Source: Turnera subulata
Lineage: Eukaryota > Streptophyta > Magnoliopsida > Malpighiales > Passifloraceae
DNA: 64,000 nt
NCBI GenBank assembly: GCA_028386065.3
Contig: JAKUCV010006716.1
Location: 1 to 64,000 of the forward strand
Reading direction: 5' to 3'
A program made the position numbers and the translations under genes. Numbering within the stretch: position 1 is the stretch's first letter; each line of letters starts with the position of its first letter. Below the pieces are notes generated by a model. It had not been told where the DNA came from. It ran no database searches and saw only the letters and a list, made by a program, of their open reading frames with translations. Of this stretch, positions 55,701 through 64,000 are shown piece after piece.

Positions 55701-58397
55701 CCTGCTAAAGCTTCTTCTTTCTTTGGTTTGTAAACATCCAGATTTGGTTCATCCTGTGCTGGATAACATCAGCTTATGTGTTCAACAACTTGTTGATATG
55801 CACAGCAGTGATATAGCTATAAGACAATCAAGGTTATCAGTTGTGGATTTTAAAAGAGTTAAGCCAGTAGACTTTAGAGTGAAGCTCATGTGCATTGTTC
55901 ATAATTTTTTCTTATATTGCCTTGAATGTTTGAATGAAGCTGGTGCAATCACGAGTGAAATACTTGATAAGTCAAAGCTGTTCGTTGAAGATTTGCTCAG
56001 GTGCAACTTATTTGATGGCTACATACATGCCATCTACTCTTTATTGTTCCACTCTCAGATCATGTGGAGCTGTGTTGTTGAAAAGAATAAGGATAATTGC
56101 AGTCTTGACGGAAGCTCAGGTACCAGGCTTTATGATGAAGTCTTGGTTGAGAGTGGAATTTTGACCCTTGGATCTTCAAAGAAGATGTTGGCGGAGAGGG
56201 ATAAGTGGCCTGCTTATAGAACTGGGACATTTGCAGCTTGTCAGGGAGTATGGGTCACTGCTGCATTTTTATTTGACCAATTAACCACTAAGATTCAATA
56301 TGAGTCATTTTCTTGTTGGTTGAAATCAGTAGCTGACTTTGCTCAATCAGAAAGAAATATTCAGCTTTTTCTCTTCCCCAAACTGGGATCCAGTATAAAT
56401 GATTGGTCAAGTATGAATGAATCTCCCAGTACTAATTTTAATGTGTTTAGCAGTGGTGCCACTGACAATATGAATGAGTCTAATTCTGCTGAAGTGCTAA
56501 TTGGGGCATATCATGGGATTTCCTGTTCAGGGAAGAGATTGGAATCAATGGCCACACCGGATAAGTCATTTTGTTTCCAAAGATGGTTTTTGGCTCTAAG
56601 AGCAAAAGTTCTCGGAACTGTGGCAGATCTACTAAAAATCTTAGGCAACATCCCTCTTCACCAGGAAAATAGTTGCATGATTGGACAGAATGAGAATCGT
56701 GTTACAGCTGAGTTGTGCAACTCTATGCAACAACTCTGTCAAATATCTGCTCGTCTGAGTAAACTAGCACAAGAATATGATTTTGTTGCAACTTCTTTTA
56801 GCTGCATGGATAGCAGAAGTTTAAAAGTCATTTCAGCACTTGCACTGAGTTGTTCTCTATTGGCTTTCACTGCTGGATTTGCTCTTTTTGTGGGGCACCT
56901 GCCTGCCAATCAAATTTTAATGCCTTGCGATATGGGAAGCTCCAAAAACCTTTTGCAAGGAATGATAATACAGAATTTGTCTGGGCGGTTATGGTTTGTT
57001 GACAGAGAAACCTGTTCAAATCTGTGTCGGCTTTCAGAGGGCTCCGGACAGGCAAAAGTCTGTTTTCACATGCAGCCTAGAAATCAGAATTTGGGTACTG
57101 GTTCTGAGGGAAGAGAAATTCTCAATATCTGTAAATATGCTATCAGTGGAATTTGTGGCTTGCAACTCGAGGCGAAAAAAGTGCAGAATGAAGAAATTCC
57201 GATCCAGGTTATGAAGGATGGTCTACGGATTTTATTTAACACTATAGTAAAATGGATGCATATCCCTTTCCGGGTCCCAAAATTTTTCTTTAACCTAAGG
57301 TATGTTTAAGCTGTCCACAGGATTAATTCTTATAGTCCCAAAAAATTACTTAACACAGGATTAATTCTTATAGTCCCAAAAAATTACTTAACACAGGGTT
57401 TTATCTTCGTTATCATTACATTAAGTTCTCCATTTAAACCTTGTATGCCAAACATGTCGCAGGCCAATTCCTTAGTATATCAAAATTTTTAATGGTTTTT
57501 CTTATTAGCAAAAGATACTCAAAGATATTAATGATTTCTTGTGAGTCGGGGTTTCTATCAGATATTATTTGTCTCTTTCTATTAGCTGTGTCAAAGTTTA
57601 CTCTCTTTTTTTTTTTCCCCGAGCTTTATTGAGCCTCTTTCTTTCGCCAGAAATTATCTGATGTGCAACCTGTGCTGGTAATTCCTTGGAATTATCAAGA
57701 TATGGGGGCTACGACTATAGGAATCTCAATTCTGAATGAGATGTAATTGATGAGATTGTTTGTACCCTCGTGATAGTGTGAGCTCCTTTTGCCTTGATTC
57801 TCAGTGTTGTAGAATTTGACATTGACATTGCAATTCAGGGGTTATGTTGGGTCAGAGATCTTTGCCCTCAATGCAGACACCAGAAAGCCTGCGGACTTGG
57901 CTGTTTCTGAAGGGTTCCAACTAGCACTAAATCTTTGTCTTCAACTACGAAACGTGACACCAGATCTACAGATTCAAATGACCAAGTCTTATTGCATACT
58001 CTATTTGTGCAAGTCCTTTCAGGAGGAGCCCAGTTTAAATGGAGAGGCCAAGGGGGAAGCACAATTGCAATATGGAGCTTGGGATAGCAATGACATGATT
58101 AAAATGAATGAAGAACTTTTCCGCTATGTAATGGATTCCTCGAGGAAGACTGACGATGGCAAACGTGGTAGGCTTGCCAATGATGATGGCATTGTGACCA
58201 GATATGTGTGCTTTGAGCTGAATGATAAAAGCCAAGGGTTTGCAAATTGCCTGCTTGATGTTTCCAACTTTCCTGTTGGATGTTATAGGATCAAATGGCA
58301 AAGTTGTTACATTGACACTCGAGGTTGTTATTGGAGCCTTCTTCCGCTTAATAGAGGCCCTATATTTACTGTACATAGACTTCCTGTTACTGGCTAA
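52758..58397 (+). CDS. INTS7: Integrator complex subunit 7 (DSP3/EMB1895-like)
   Basis: Seven coding exons: 52758-52833, 52950-53380, 53586-53771, 54568-54675, 55092-55295, 55399-57299 and 57839-58397; 1154 residues (Arabidopsis homologue ~1130). The Integrator complex cleaves the 3' ends of snRNA precursors in the nucleus and attenuates pol II genes. The N-terminal half is ARM/HEAT-type helical repeat: MEWSVELEKALRSKKPGAV, LLRLADAFRLGDKETRL, SRALALILFGCWADFAID and ASIFAAGCFCKLAGDF match the INTS7 pattern of repeats over gene-neutral helices. The last exon (GYVGSEIFALNADT, FQLALNLCLQLRNVTPDLQ) is a beta-rich C-terminal domain. The first Met at 52758 lies in MERVSAACAMEWSVE. All introns are GT-AG. 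Essential for embryo development in Arabidopsis (from memory). Confidence 0.93.
57317..57392 (+). repeat. 38 bp tandem duplication in INTS7 intron 6
   Basis: Two adjacent 38 bp units (57317-57354, 57355-57392) beginning ACAGGATTAATTC, with ACAGG starting a third. They lie just after the exon 6 donor. Identity suggests a recent slippage event. Confidence 0.85.
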
Positions 58398-58734
58398 TAC
58401 TGTGTTTACTTTTTAGTGTTTTTTTTTAAAAAACTTTTTTTTTTTTGTGAGAATTGAATATTGCATTTGGTTGATTTAGTATAAATGCCATACGGCTATA
58501 ATTATGTCTGTTGTTTTTGGTCACAGAATTACGTAAGTACTGTGCTGCTGGCTTTCCAATTGTATTTAAAGAAAAAGATTAATTTGTTCATAATACATTC
58601 GTTTTATTGTTTTTATAGAATTGAAAGTTTGTGGATTGAAATTGCCAAGCACCAATTAACAGTGACCTCATCAACAATTGGGCGAGTATCTATTTGCATG
58701 TCTTAATGCAGGGGTACAGTCATATACTTGTCTG

Positions 58735-59610
58735 GTCCAAATATTCAAGTCCTACAGAGAAAGGAATAATGGTCCCAGAATCATATATGCAATCCAATTA
58801 TATGCTGAGACAAACTCAAAGTGCAGCTATGTTCATACGATATTTCTCCCTTTGTGGTCCTGTAACGTTACGGTATATTGTTCATAATTATACACCATAT
58901 TTCTTCCTTTGTATTTGTGGTGATGGCTTACAGCATATCTTGTTTTTAATACGTTAGGTGGAATTATTATTAACAAAATAATTTTTATACACCTACTTCC
59001 GCTTAATTTTCCACCTTGCAATATTGCAATAAATAATATTGGTCCCAGCAACTCTTCATGACTCACTGGATACAACATGACCCTTCACTCTCCTCGAGCA
59101 TGGCTTAATTACTATCGGGATAGCGCCTTTCTGGGCAATCTGGCTAGCTCGTATTATATTAGTTGTGTAGTCTTCAGTGACATGGAGTTTTCAGTGAGTT
59201 TCCCATTTCCACCATGATTTGAAATGGGATCCTAGGGTTTCCAATCATTGAGACTGCATAGTTTTTTTTTTTTCAGTTTTCTATCGGAATACTGGAGCTT
59301 TGCTTTGACTAATTCGGATTCGATCCGGGTCGTGCACTTGATTATGCTGAGAATTTTCTGCATACATGAGAGTTGAACCGGAGACAGCTGAACCAAATGG
59401 CTTATCATTGAGATTACATACATAATTTACATAAAAAGAAGAAGAGGATTAATTTGGCATGAGCCGCTGCCTCCCTCATTCGGATCCTTGTACTGTTGTT
59501 TTCGCATCCTTGTACTGCTGTGTCTTCTCCAGTTTAGCTACTTGCTGACGATGCCACTGTTCGAGAGTTATTTTAAGAAACATTGGTGGTGAACAATTTT
59601 AGTCTGATAC
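58735..59610 (+). repeat. Duplicated segment, copy 1 (pairs with 62462-63320)
   Basis: Shared blocks in the same order and orientation: GCAATAATGGTCCCA-like, CATACGATAT(AT)TTCTCCCTTT, CTGTAACGTTACGGTATAT, TTGTGGTGATGG, TCTTGTTTTTAATACGTTA, TTTTATACACCTACT, ATATTGGTCCC, CATAAAAAGAAGAAGAG and GGTGGTGAACA. Similarity is imperfect with several gaps, indicating an old local duplication. Confidence 0.75.
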
Positions 59611-59745
59611 CTGGAACATTTTATCCTTACAATAGTGTGCTGATTTTTCAAATCATTAATGAAAGATGGCATATACCTATTATATATAAAAGAAATGTAG
59701 CACAAAATGATCATATGCATGCATGCGAGGATAATAATGTAGCCA

Positions 59746-60715
59746 TTTTTTTTTTTTATACTAATCGAGTGGTTTTATTGATATGCTGTAATATGTACAA
59801 GTATGCGAATATGAAGAAACACTGAAAACTAGCTATTACACCATATTAAATGATCAGCCTGTATATTGAATCATAACCAATTTTCCTGCTCTCCATTCTT
59901 GCAAGGACGCTGGAGAAGCCAAGACAGCCCCTATGCCATAAGGAAAAGTGGGGGTGTCGTAGCTTAAACCACCAAAAAGCTCTAGTCACCAGTTTATCAA
60001 ACAACTGATCATCCAACTGCACTTGTTCCTGTGAAAAAACCAATGCATTTCTGGCTAACCAGATTGTCCACAGGCAAGCCAACCCAAAGTAGTACCCAAA
60101 GCATGTTGTGCGCCATGTTTACCAGCAACCAGAGGCCATTGCACAAACCAAGCCACCACATGGTGAGGAAGAACCCAGCTAGCTAGCCCCCCACCACCTA
60201 CAAAGTCTAGACCAAAGTGCATAAGAAAAGGGGCACATAAGGAAAAGATCTGATGAACATCTTCAATGACATCGTGGCAAAAAGGGCACAGAGACTCAGC
60301 ATCAACAAGAATACCCCGGTGTAGTAAAGCATCTAATTCGTTGGGAGGCCTCCATTGAGGAAACGCCAAAGAAAACAATCAATGTGAGGGGGAGAGCAAG
60401 GGACAGCCAAGGGAGAGCTCGGATGAGGGACTGCAACACAGGTGCACTGCTCACAGAAAATTGTCCTTGTTCACCCCATAACCATGTCCAAGTGTCATTG
60501 ACACCTCCCTGCACCATCAATTCTTCTAAAGTTTCCATAAAATCTTGACACACATCCCTCTCCCAAGAGTACAAGGGGCGTGTCCAGGCAGAAACACTAT
60601 CTGGGGATAGGTGACTGGAATGGTGAGCTTCCCCTGATGAAGCAGATTGAAGATTGGAAATCATAAAAAGTCGATGATGCTGCTTCTTTAAACATCCCAT
60701 TGTAGACCAAACATC
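59746..60715 (-). mobile_element. 5'-truncated LINE (ORF2 3' end), with target-site duplication
   Basis: Minus strand. A short ORF2 remnant in shifting frames shows WTRPLYSWERDVCQDFMETL, a zf-RVT-like cysteine finger (LCPFCHDVIEDVHQIFSLC) and a C terminus MACLWTIWLARNALVFS, all typical of plant LINE ORF2, then a stop and a poly-A tail (poly-T at 59746-59757 on the plus strand). Flanks ATAATAATGTAGCCA (59731-59745) and ATAATAGTGTAGCCA (60716-60730) differ by one base, a clear target-site duplication. This copy interrupts only copy 1 of the local duplication. Confidence 0.88.
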
Positions 60716-61219
60716 ATAATAGTGTAGCCACAAAAAGAAAAGTATGTGGAAAACTGTGAACCAAATATATATAGAGTTTAAGTTTCTATGATATTTGTGG
60801 CTAACCACGCGAAGCATTGGCAAAGCTCTACCTCGTCTAATTTCCAGGAGGGGCCGAACATTTTGACAATGGTTGTGAATCAAATCACAGCTTATATTGA
60901 GATAATACGTACACAGAAGCATCACCAGTAATCTTGAATATATACTTAGTTTTTTTGATGCTAATATATACTTAGTTAAATTAAAGAGGGCCTTATCCCT
61001 CAGGAGCATCATTAATTAGTTTAAAGAGGGGCATGCCTGCAATGTGGAAGACAAGGAAGAGAAGCTGGTAATTAAGTAACTAATGCATCCACTTTATTTA
61101 AGAATAGTAAGTACCTTGGTAATCCAAGGTTTACACAACTATAAATAATTCCAGTAGTAATATATATCCCTGGATGGATGCATCTATATATTAGGTAGGG
61201 GATCATGACTGATTAATTA
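60716..61219. other. Spacer between truncated LINE and secreted-protein gene
   Basis: AT-rich, no coding signal. 61043-61130 is part of the tandem duplication (see the separate entry). Confidence 0.45.
61043..61130. repeat. 3' flank repeat, copy 1 (pairs with 63917-64000)
   Basis: Near-identical to 63917-64000 over ~85 bp, for example GGAAGAGAAGCTGGTAATTA and GCATCCACTTTATTTAAGAA. It lies just downstream of the minus-strand gene at 61220-61917. The matching copy at the window end therefore predicts a second gene copy beyond 64000. Confidence 0.88.
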
Positions 61220-61917
61220 TTACACCACTGAGTGTATGCCCCCCACATCATCATCACAATCATATTCAACGGTATTGAATCGGAAACGTACGGCTTCGGT
61301 TCGGTTGGGAACCAGAGCTAGGGCAAATTCTCCAAGAGTTTCATTGAAGTGAATTGTAGGGAACAATGTTGTGGCAACCGTAGGATGATATTGTCGCCAT
61401 ACAGTCGTCAATTCTCCACCCGCCGTCAACTTGAAACTCCACACAGAAAATAGACCATCTATAGCAATGCAAACATCGTCCCCCCCAGAAACAGAGCCAT
61501 GTCCCCATAAAAAATGGTCACGCACTAGTCCAGGGATTTCAGGGAGGGTGACATTGAACTGGATGTTGAACCGCTGACCAACGACATGCTCGTCGAAGTT
61601 GCTCCCAATTCGAAAGTTTACGTGGCACCATGTCGGCGGCAGAGGTCGCTGGGCGGATTTTGTAGAAGCAATCACCTCGATCTCCATTGTAAGGGTTAGA
61701 GAATGGGGCGAATCCGAAGAGGTTGGCTAGCTTCAGGAGGGTACATGTTGATCGGGCGCATGAAGTAGAGAGTATTGCGGACGACGTTGGAGGGAGTCAC
61801 TGCTCTGCCGGGGACCCGCACGCACCCGGCCGGAACGCCATGGGGAAGTGAGGCCATCGTCAAGGCAAGGAGAAGGATGGTAATTATGGGAGCTTGAGGG
61901 AACTTAAAAGTGGCCAT
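61220..61917 (-). pseudogene. Frame-disrupted small secreted-protein gene, family unknown
   Basis: On the minus strand, ATG 61917 opens 73 codons with a strong signal peptide (FPQAPIITILLLALTMAS, then PHGVPAGC). The frame stops at 61696. A second frame (61687 to stop 61220, 155 residues) continues with LPPTWCHVNFRIGSNFDEH and FNIQFNVTLPEIPGLV, and has three N-glycosylation sequons (NVT, NET, NRT). Between them a third frame also reads protein-like (GFAPFSNPYNGDRGDCFYKI), so one or two frameshifts seem to separate pieces of one gene. No suitable GT-AG intron was seen. I do not recognise the family. A correct TATA box lies upstream, so it may be a recent pseudogene, or a sequencing indel may be to blame. 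Confidence 0.55.
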
Positions 61918-61973
61918 GGTTGTAGTAGAGAGCTATAGTTGCTTGGGGTGCACAGTGAGGAAAACTTAACGCG

Positions 61974-61982
61974 TATTTATAG
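61974..61982 (-). promoter_or_regulatory. TATA box of the secreted-protein gene
   Basis: The minus strand reads CTATAAATA, 57-65 nt before the ATG at 61917, leaving room for a ~30 nt leader. Confidence 0.65.
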
Positions 61983-62062
61983 TTGAAAAAAAGGCGTGCA
62001 TGCATATAAATCAAAGCTTCCGTACAAGTACATCTTAAGTAGAAATCAGGAATCGAATTTCA

Positions 62063-62242
62063 TCACCATTGTGCGGTTGGTCCAAGTGGTAAGCGGTTTG
62101 GTTCCGCTTGAGCGAGTTCTCGGGTTCGAGTCCTCGTATACGCAGAAAATCCTTATTGAGAGACTCACCCACCATACCATACTCAGGTGCTCGACGGAGG
62201 TCGGGGCAAAGCTCTGGATACCCGGATGGGAAACAAAAAATA
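62063..62242 (+). mobile_element. tRNA-derived SINE with perfect 13 bp target-site duplication
   Basis: A box TGGTCCAAGTGGTAAGCGG and B box GGGTTCGAGTCC ~35 nt apart, a short body, then GGATACCCGGATGGGAAAC and an A-rich end. Flanked by identical GAATCGAATTTCA copies (62050-62062 and 62243-62255). It differs from the SINE at 28315 in length and 3' end, so it is a different family. It lies ~80 bp upstream of the TATA box of the minus-strand gene. Confidence 0.9.
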
Positions 62243-62461
62243 GAATCGAATTTCAAAAAAAAAAAAAGAGAAAGCATAAATCAAAATAGAAATGGGCACT
62301 GGAGATTATTATTCACTGTTTCCTTTCAGTACTGCCGCATCTCAATTACTCTTTGTCATGCGTAATTGCTTATATATGTTACGTAGTTTGTAACTTACAT
62401 TGCTGCTGCCTTTTCTCAATTCTCTTTAGTCTGTACATTCTCCTTTTCCTCAATAAAGACA

Positions 62462-63320
62462 TGGTCCATACATACATGTTGTACAGAAAAAGCAATAATG
62501 GTCCCAAATTAATCATATATACGATCCAATTGTGTTAAGACAAATTTAATGTGCATCTTTGTTGATCATACGATATATTTCTCCCTTTTTTTATATATTG
62601 CTAATCAAGATTTTATTATTGAAAGAGAGGTGCACAGTATGAAAGTGCCATTGCCATTGAGACAACGGCAATAAAACAGATCAGCAAAGAAACTATTGGA
62701 AAAATTACTTGAGGAGCAGGTTCTGTAACGTTACGGTATATATCTTGTTCGTAATTGTACACGATATTTCTCTCTTTCTAGTAATTTGTGGTGATGGTTT
62801 AGGGCATATATATCTTGTTTTTAATACGTTAATTAGGTGGGACTAACAACATAATATTTATACACCTACTCTCGCTCGCTCCTACCATAATTTGGCCACC
62901 CTGCAACATTGCAATCATATTGGTCCCTTCAAAGAAAATGATGCACACTTGAATATTGCAATGTAAGCAGGGGCGGATATAGGGGGAGCGAGGGGGCCAG
63001 GCCCGCCCTAAAATCCTCTGGATCTGCCCCTGTAACCCTCTAATTTGCATATACCCTTTCCCAGAAATTTTAGCATAAAAAGAAGAAGAGAACTATTAAC
63101 GGTGAGTATATATACTGTACGAATTGAAGTGGCTACAAGCAAGCTCACCATGGGGTTCCTCACAAAATTTATTTATTCTGTCGCAGAACCTGGCGCGTAT
63201 CTTGTGGCTGGTAGGTAAAATTAGAAATCTCTAGTAATGGAGTCTTTAAAACTCTGTTGCCATCCTCACGGCCAGTTAGCTAGCCAGAAACATGGGTGGT
63301 GAACAGTTTTGGTCTGATGA
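62462..63320 (+). repeat. Duplicated segment, copy 2
   Basis: Counterpart of 58735-59610. It contains an extra ~115 bp (about 62590-62705) absent from copy 1 and a short inverted-repeat element at 62968-63032. Confidence 0.75.
62968..63032. mobile_element. 65 bp MITE-like element with CAGGGGC termini
   Basis: Starts CAGGGGCGGATA and ends GGATCTGCCCCTG, giving imperfect 10-13 bp terminal inverted repeats around a very GC-rich centre (GAGGGGGCCAGGCCCGCCC) in an AT-rich region. Similar CAGGGGCGGA-terminated repeats are common in plant genomes. The duplicated target could not be defined. Confidence 0.55.
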
Positions 63321-63479
63321 ACATCATGCACGTACCTTGGTGTCTTCTTATCTTGACACTAATTATCGGGAGTACATAAAAGAATTACAACGCGTTTTTG
63401 GGAACTGAGGTAAACTAGAACAACATATATATAAATGAAGTGAAAAATTAGAGAGGCGTTCCAATCTACGATTTAAACC

Positions 63480-63648
63480 ACCATTAATGGATAGCATCAG
63501 GCACCTTTCTTCACCGTCTTTGGGCTGTGTCCTTTAAACATGTATTCGGTGAAGCCAATTTTGTAGTAGATAGTTTAGCTAAGAGAGCTCTGTCCTTGAG
63601 TGAAGGCTTTCAAGCCTATGAAGTATTTTGTATGGGACTAGTAGTATA
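63480..63648 (+). pseudogene. LINE RNase H remnant
   Basis: The plus strand reads HRLWAVSFKHVFGEANFVVD then SLAKRALSLSEGFQAYEVF, matching the end of plant LINE ORF2 RNase H domains (HV-REAN-VAD-LAK). It ends in TAA and an A-rich AAGAAAAAG. Only the last ~55 codons remain. It is absent from duplicated copy 1. Confidence 0.7.
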
Positions 63649-63916
63649 AGAAAAAGACTATCTATTAACGGTGAGTATACAGTACGAACTGAATTCATTG
63701 CATTTCCTTATGTAAATACAAACTTATCTAGCCATATACCACTCTTTTTCTATTGAAGTTTACTAAGCTGAAAACTATAGAGAAGAGAACACAGAATAAT
63801 TACAGCGCTCATGATTTTATGTCCTGACAATTATCTTCAAGCGTGAAGAAGGTAATTAAGTTGGGGTTTTGCAGGACCTGAGCTAAATAATTAGAGGAAC
63901 ATTCTCATATATGCAA

Positions 63917-64000
63917 TGTGTGGAAGACGAGGAAGAGAAGCTGGTAATTAAGTAATTAATGCATCCACTTTATTTAAGAATAGTACTACCTTGGTAATCC
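63917..64000. repeat. 3' flank repeat, copy 2, cut by window end
   Basis: Second copy of 61043-61130. The sequence continues past the window, where a second minus-strand secreted-protein gene would be expected. Confidence 0.85.

Noticed and set aside
59310..59400. tRNA or SINE-like GATTCGATCC motif
   Set aside because: A lone B-box-like match with no A box at the right distance.
60302..61012. N-terminal half of the 236-residue minus ORF as a gene
   Set aside because: Only the part below 60716 resembles LINE ORF2; the upper part lies outside the target-site duplication and looks noncoding.
62085..62150. tRNA gene (A and B boxes, second site)
   Set aside because: No closing acceptor stem; perfect 13 bp duplications and an A-rich 3' end show a SINE.
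1..64000. CRISPR arrays, operons, riboswitches
   Set aside because: The sequence is plant nuclear DNA; no regularly spaced repeats or prokaryotic gene structure were seen.

Overview
The window is nuclear DNA of a flowering plant, most likely a eudicot. The evidence is intron-rich genes with GT-AG introns and AT-rich intergenic DNA, plant-only protein families (DUF4283 LINE ORF1, RHF2A, SDH6, F-box/PP2-type) and plant tRNA-derived SINEs. All gene models below were spliced by hand from the sequence, and every multi-exon model stays in frame and sums to a multiple of three.

Layout. 1-3.7 kb: intergenic, no gene recognised. 3.8-7.2 kb (+): strictosidine-synthase-like protein. 8.2-9.9 kb (+): intronless ARIADNE-type RBR E3 ubiquitin ligase. 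10.8-21.8 kb: a retroelement cluster bounded by a ~330 bp direct repeat. It holds an ORF1-only LINE relative (-) and a near full-length ~6 kb LINE (+) with a target-site duplication, nested inside an older LINE ORF2 fragment. 22.0-24.8 kb (+): short-form tRNase Z (TRZ1 type) with a GC-AG intron, followed by a decayed partial copy of itself. 26.5-28.0 kb (-): uncharacterised protein, divergent from RFC1 (29.2-38.7 kb, +, 22 coding exons); a SINE with a perfect 15 bp target-site duplication lies between them. 39.7-42.4 kb (+): SDH6 of mitochondrial complex II. 43.1-43.6 kb (-): short F-box protein. 45.0-47.3 kb (-): RHF2A RING ligase. 49.2-52.3 kb (+): EFL1 GTPase. 52.8-58.4 kb (+): Integrator subunit 7. 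58.7-64 kb: a repeat-rich tail carrying a frame-broken secreted-protein gene, a 5'-truncated LINE, a second SINE and the start of a second copy of the same tandem unit, cut by the window edge.

The genes are mostly single-copy housekeeping genes of nucleic-acid metabolism (tRNA 3' processing, DNA clamp loading, 60S ribosome maturation, snRNA processing), interspersed with ubiquitin ligases. They do not form an operon or cluster pathway. The order SSL - RFC1 - RHF2A recalls Arabidopsis At5g22020-At5g22010-At5g22000 (from memory), which suggests a conserved block into which the LINEs, TRZ1, SDH6 and others are interleaved.

The most unusual signals are: almost all premature stops in both large LINE-type elements are TAG at tryptophan positions (G-to-A decay); the TRZ1 self-duplication; two genes whose first coding exon is only 3 or 6 nt; a 36-nt poly-G run upstream of RHF2A; and the tandem duplication at the right edge. 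I saw no clearly new multi-gene system.
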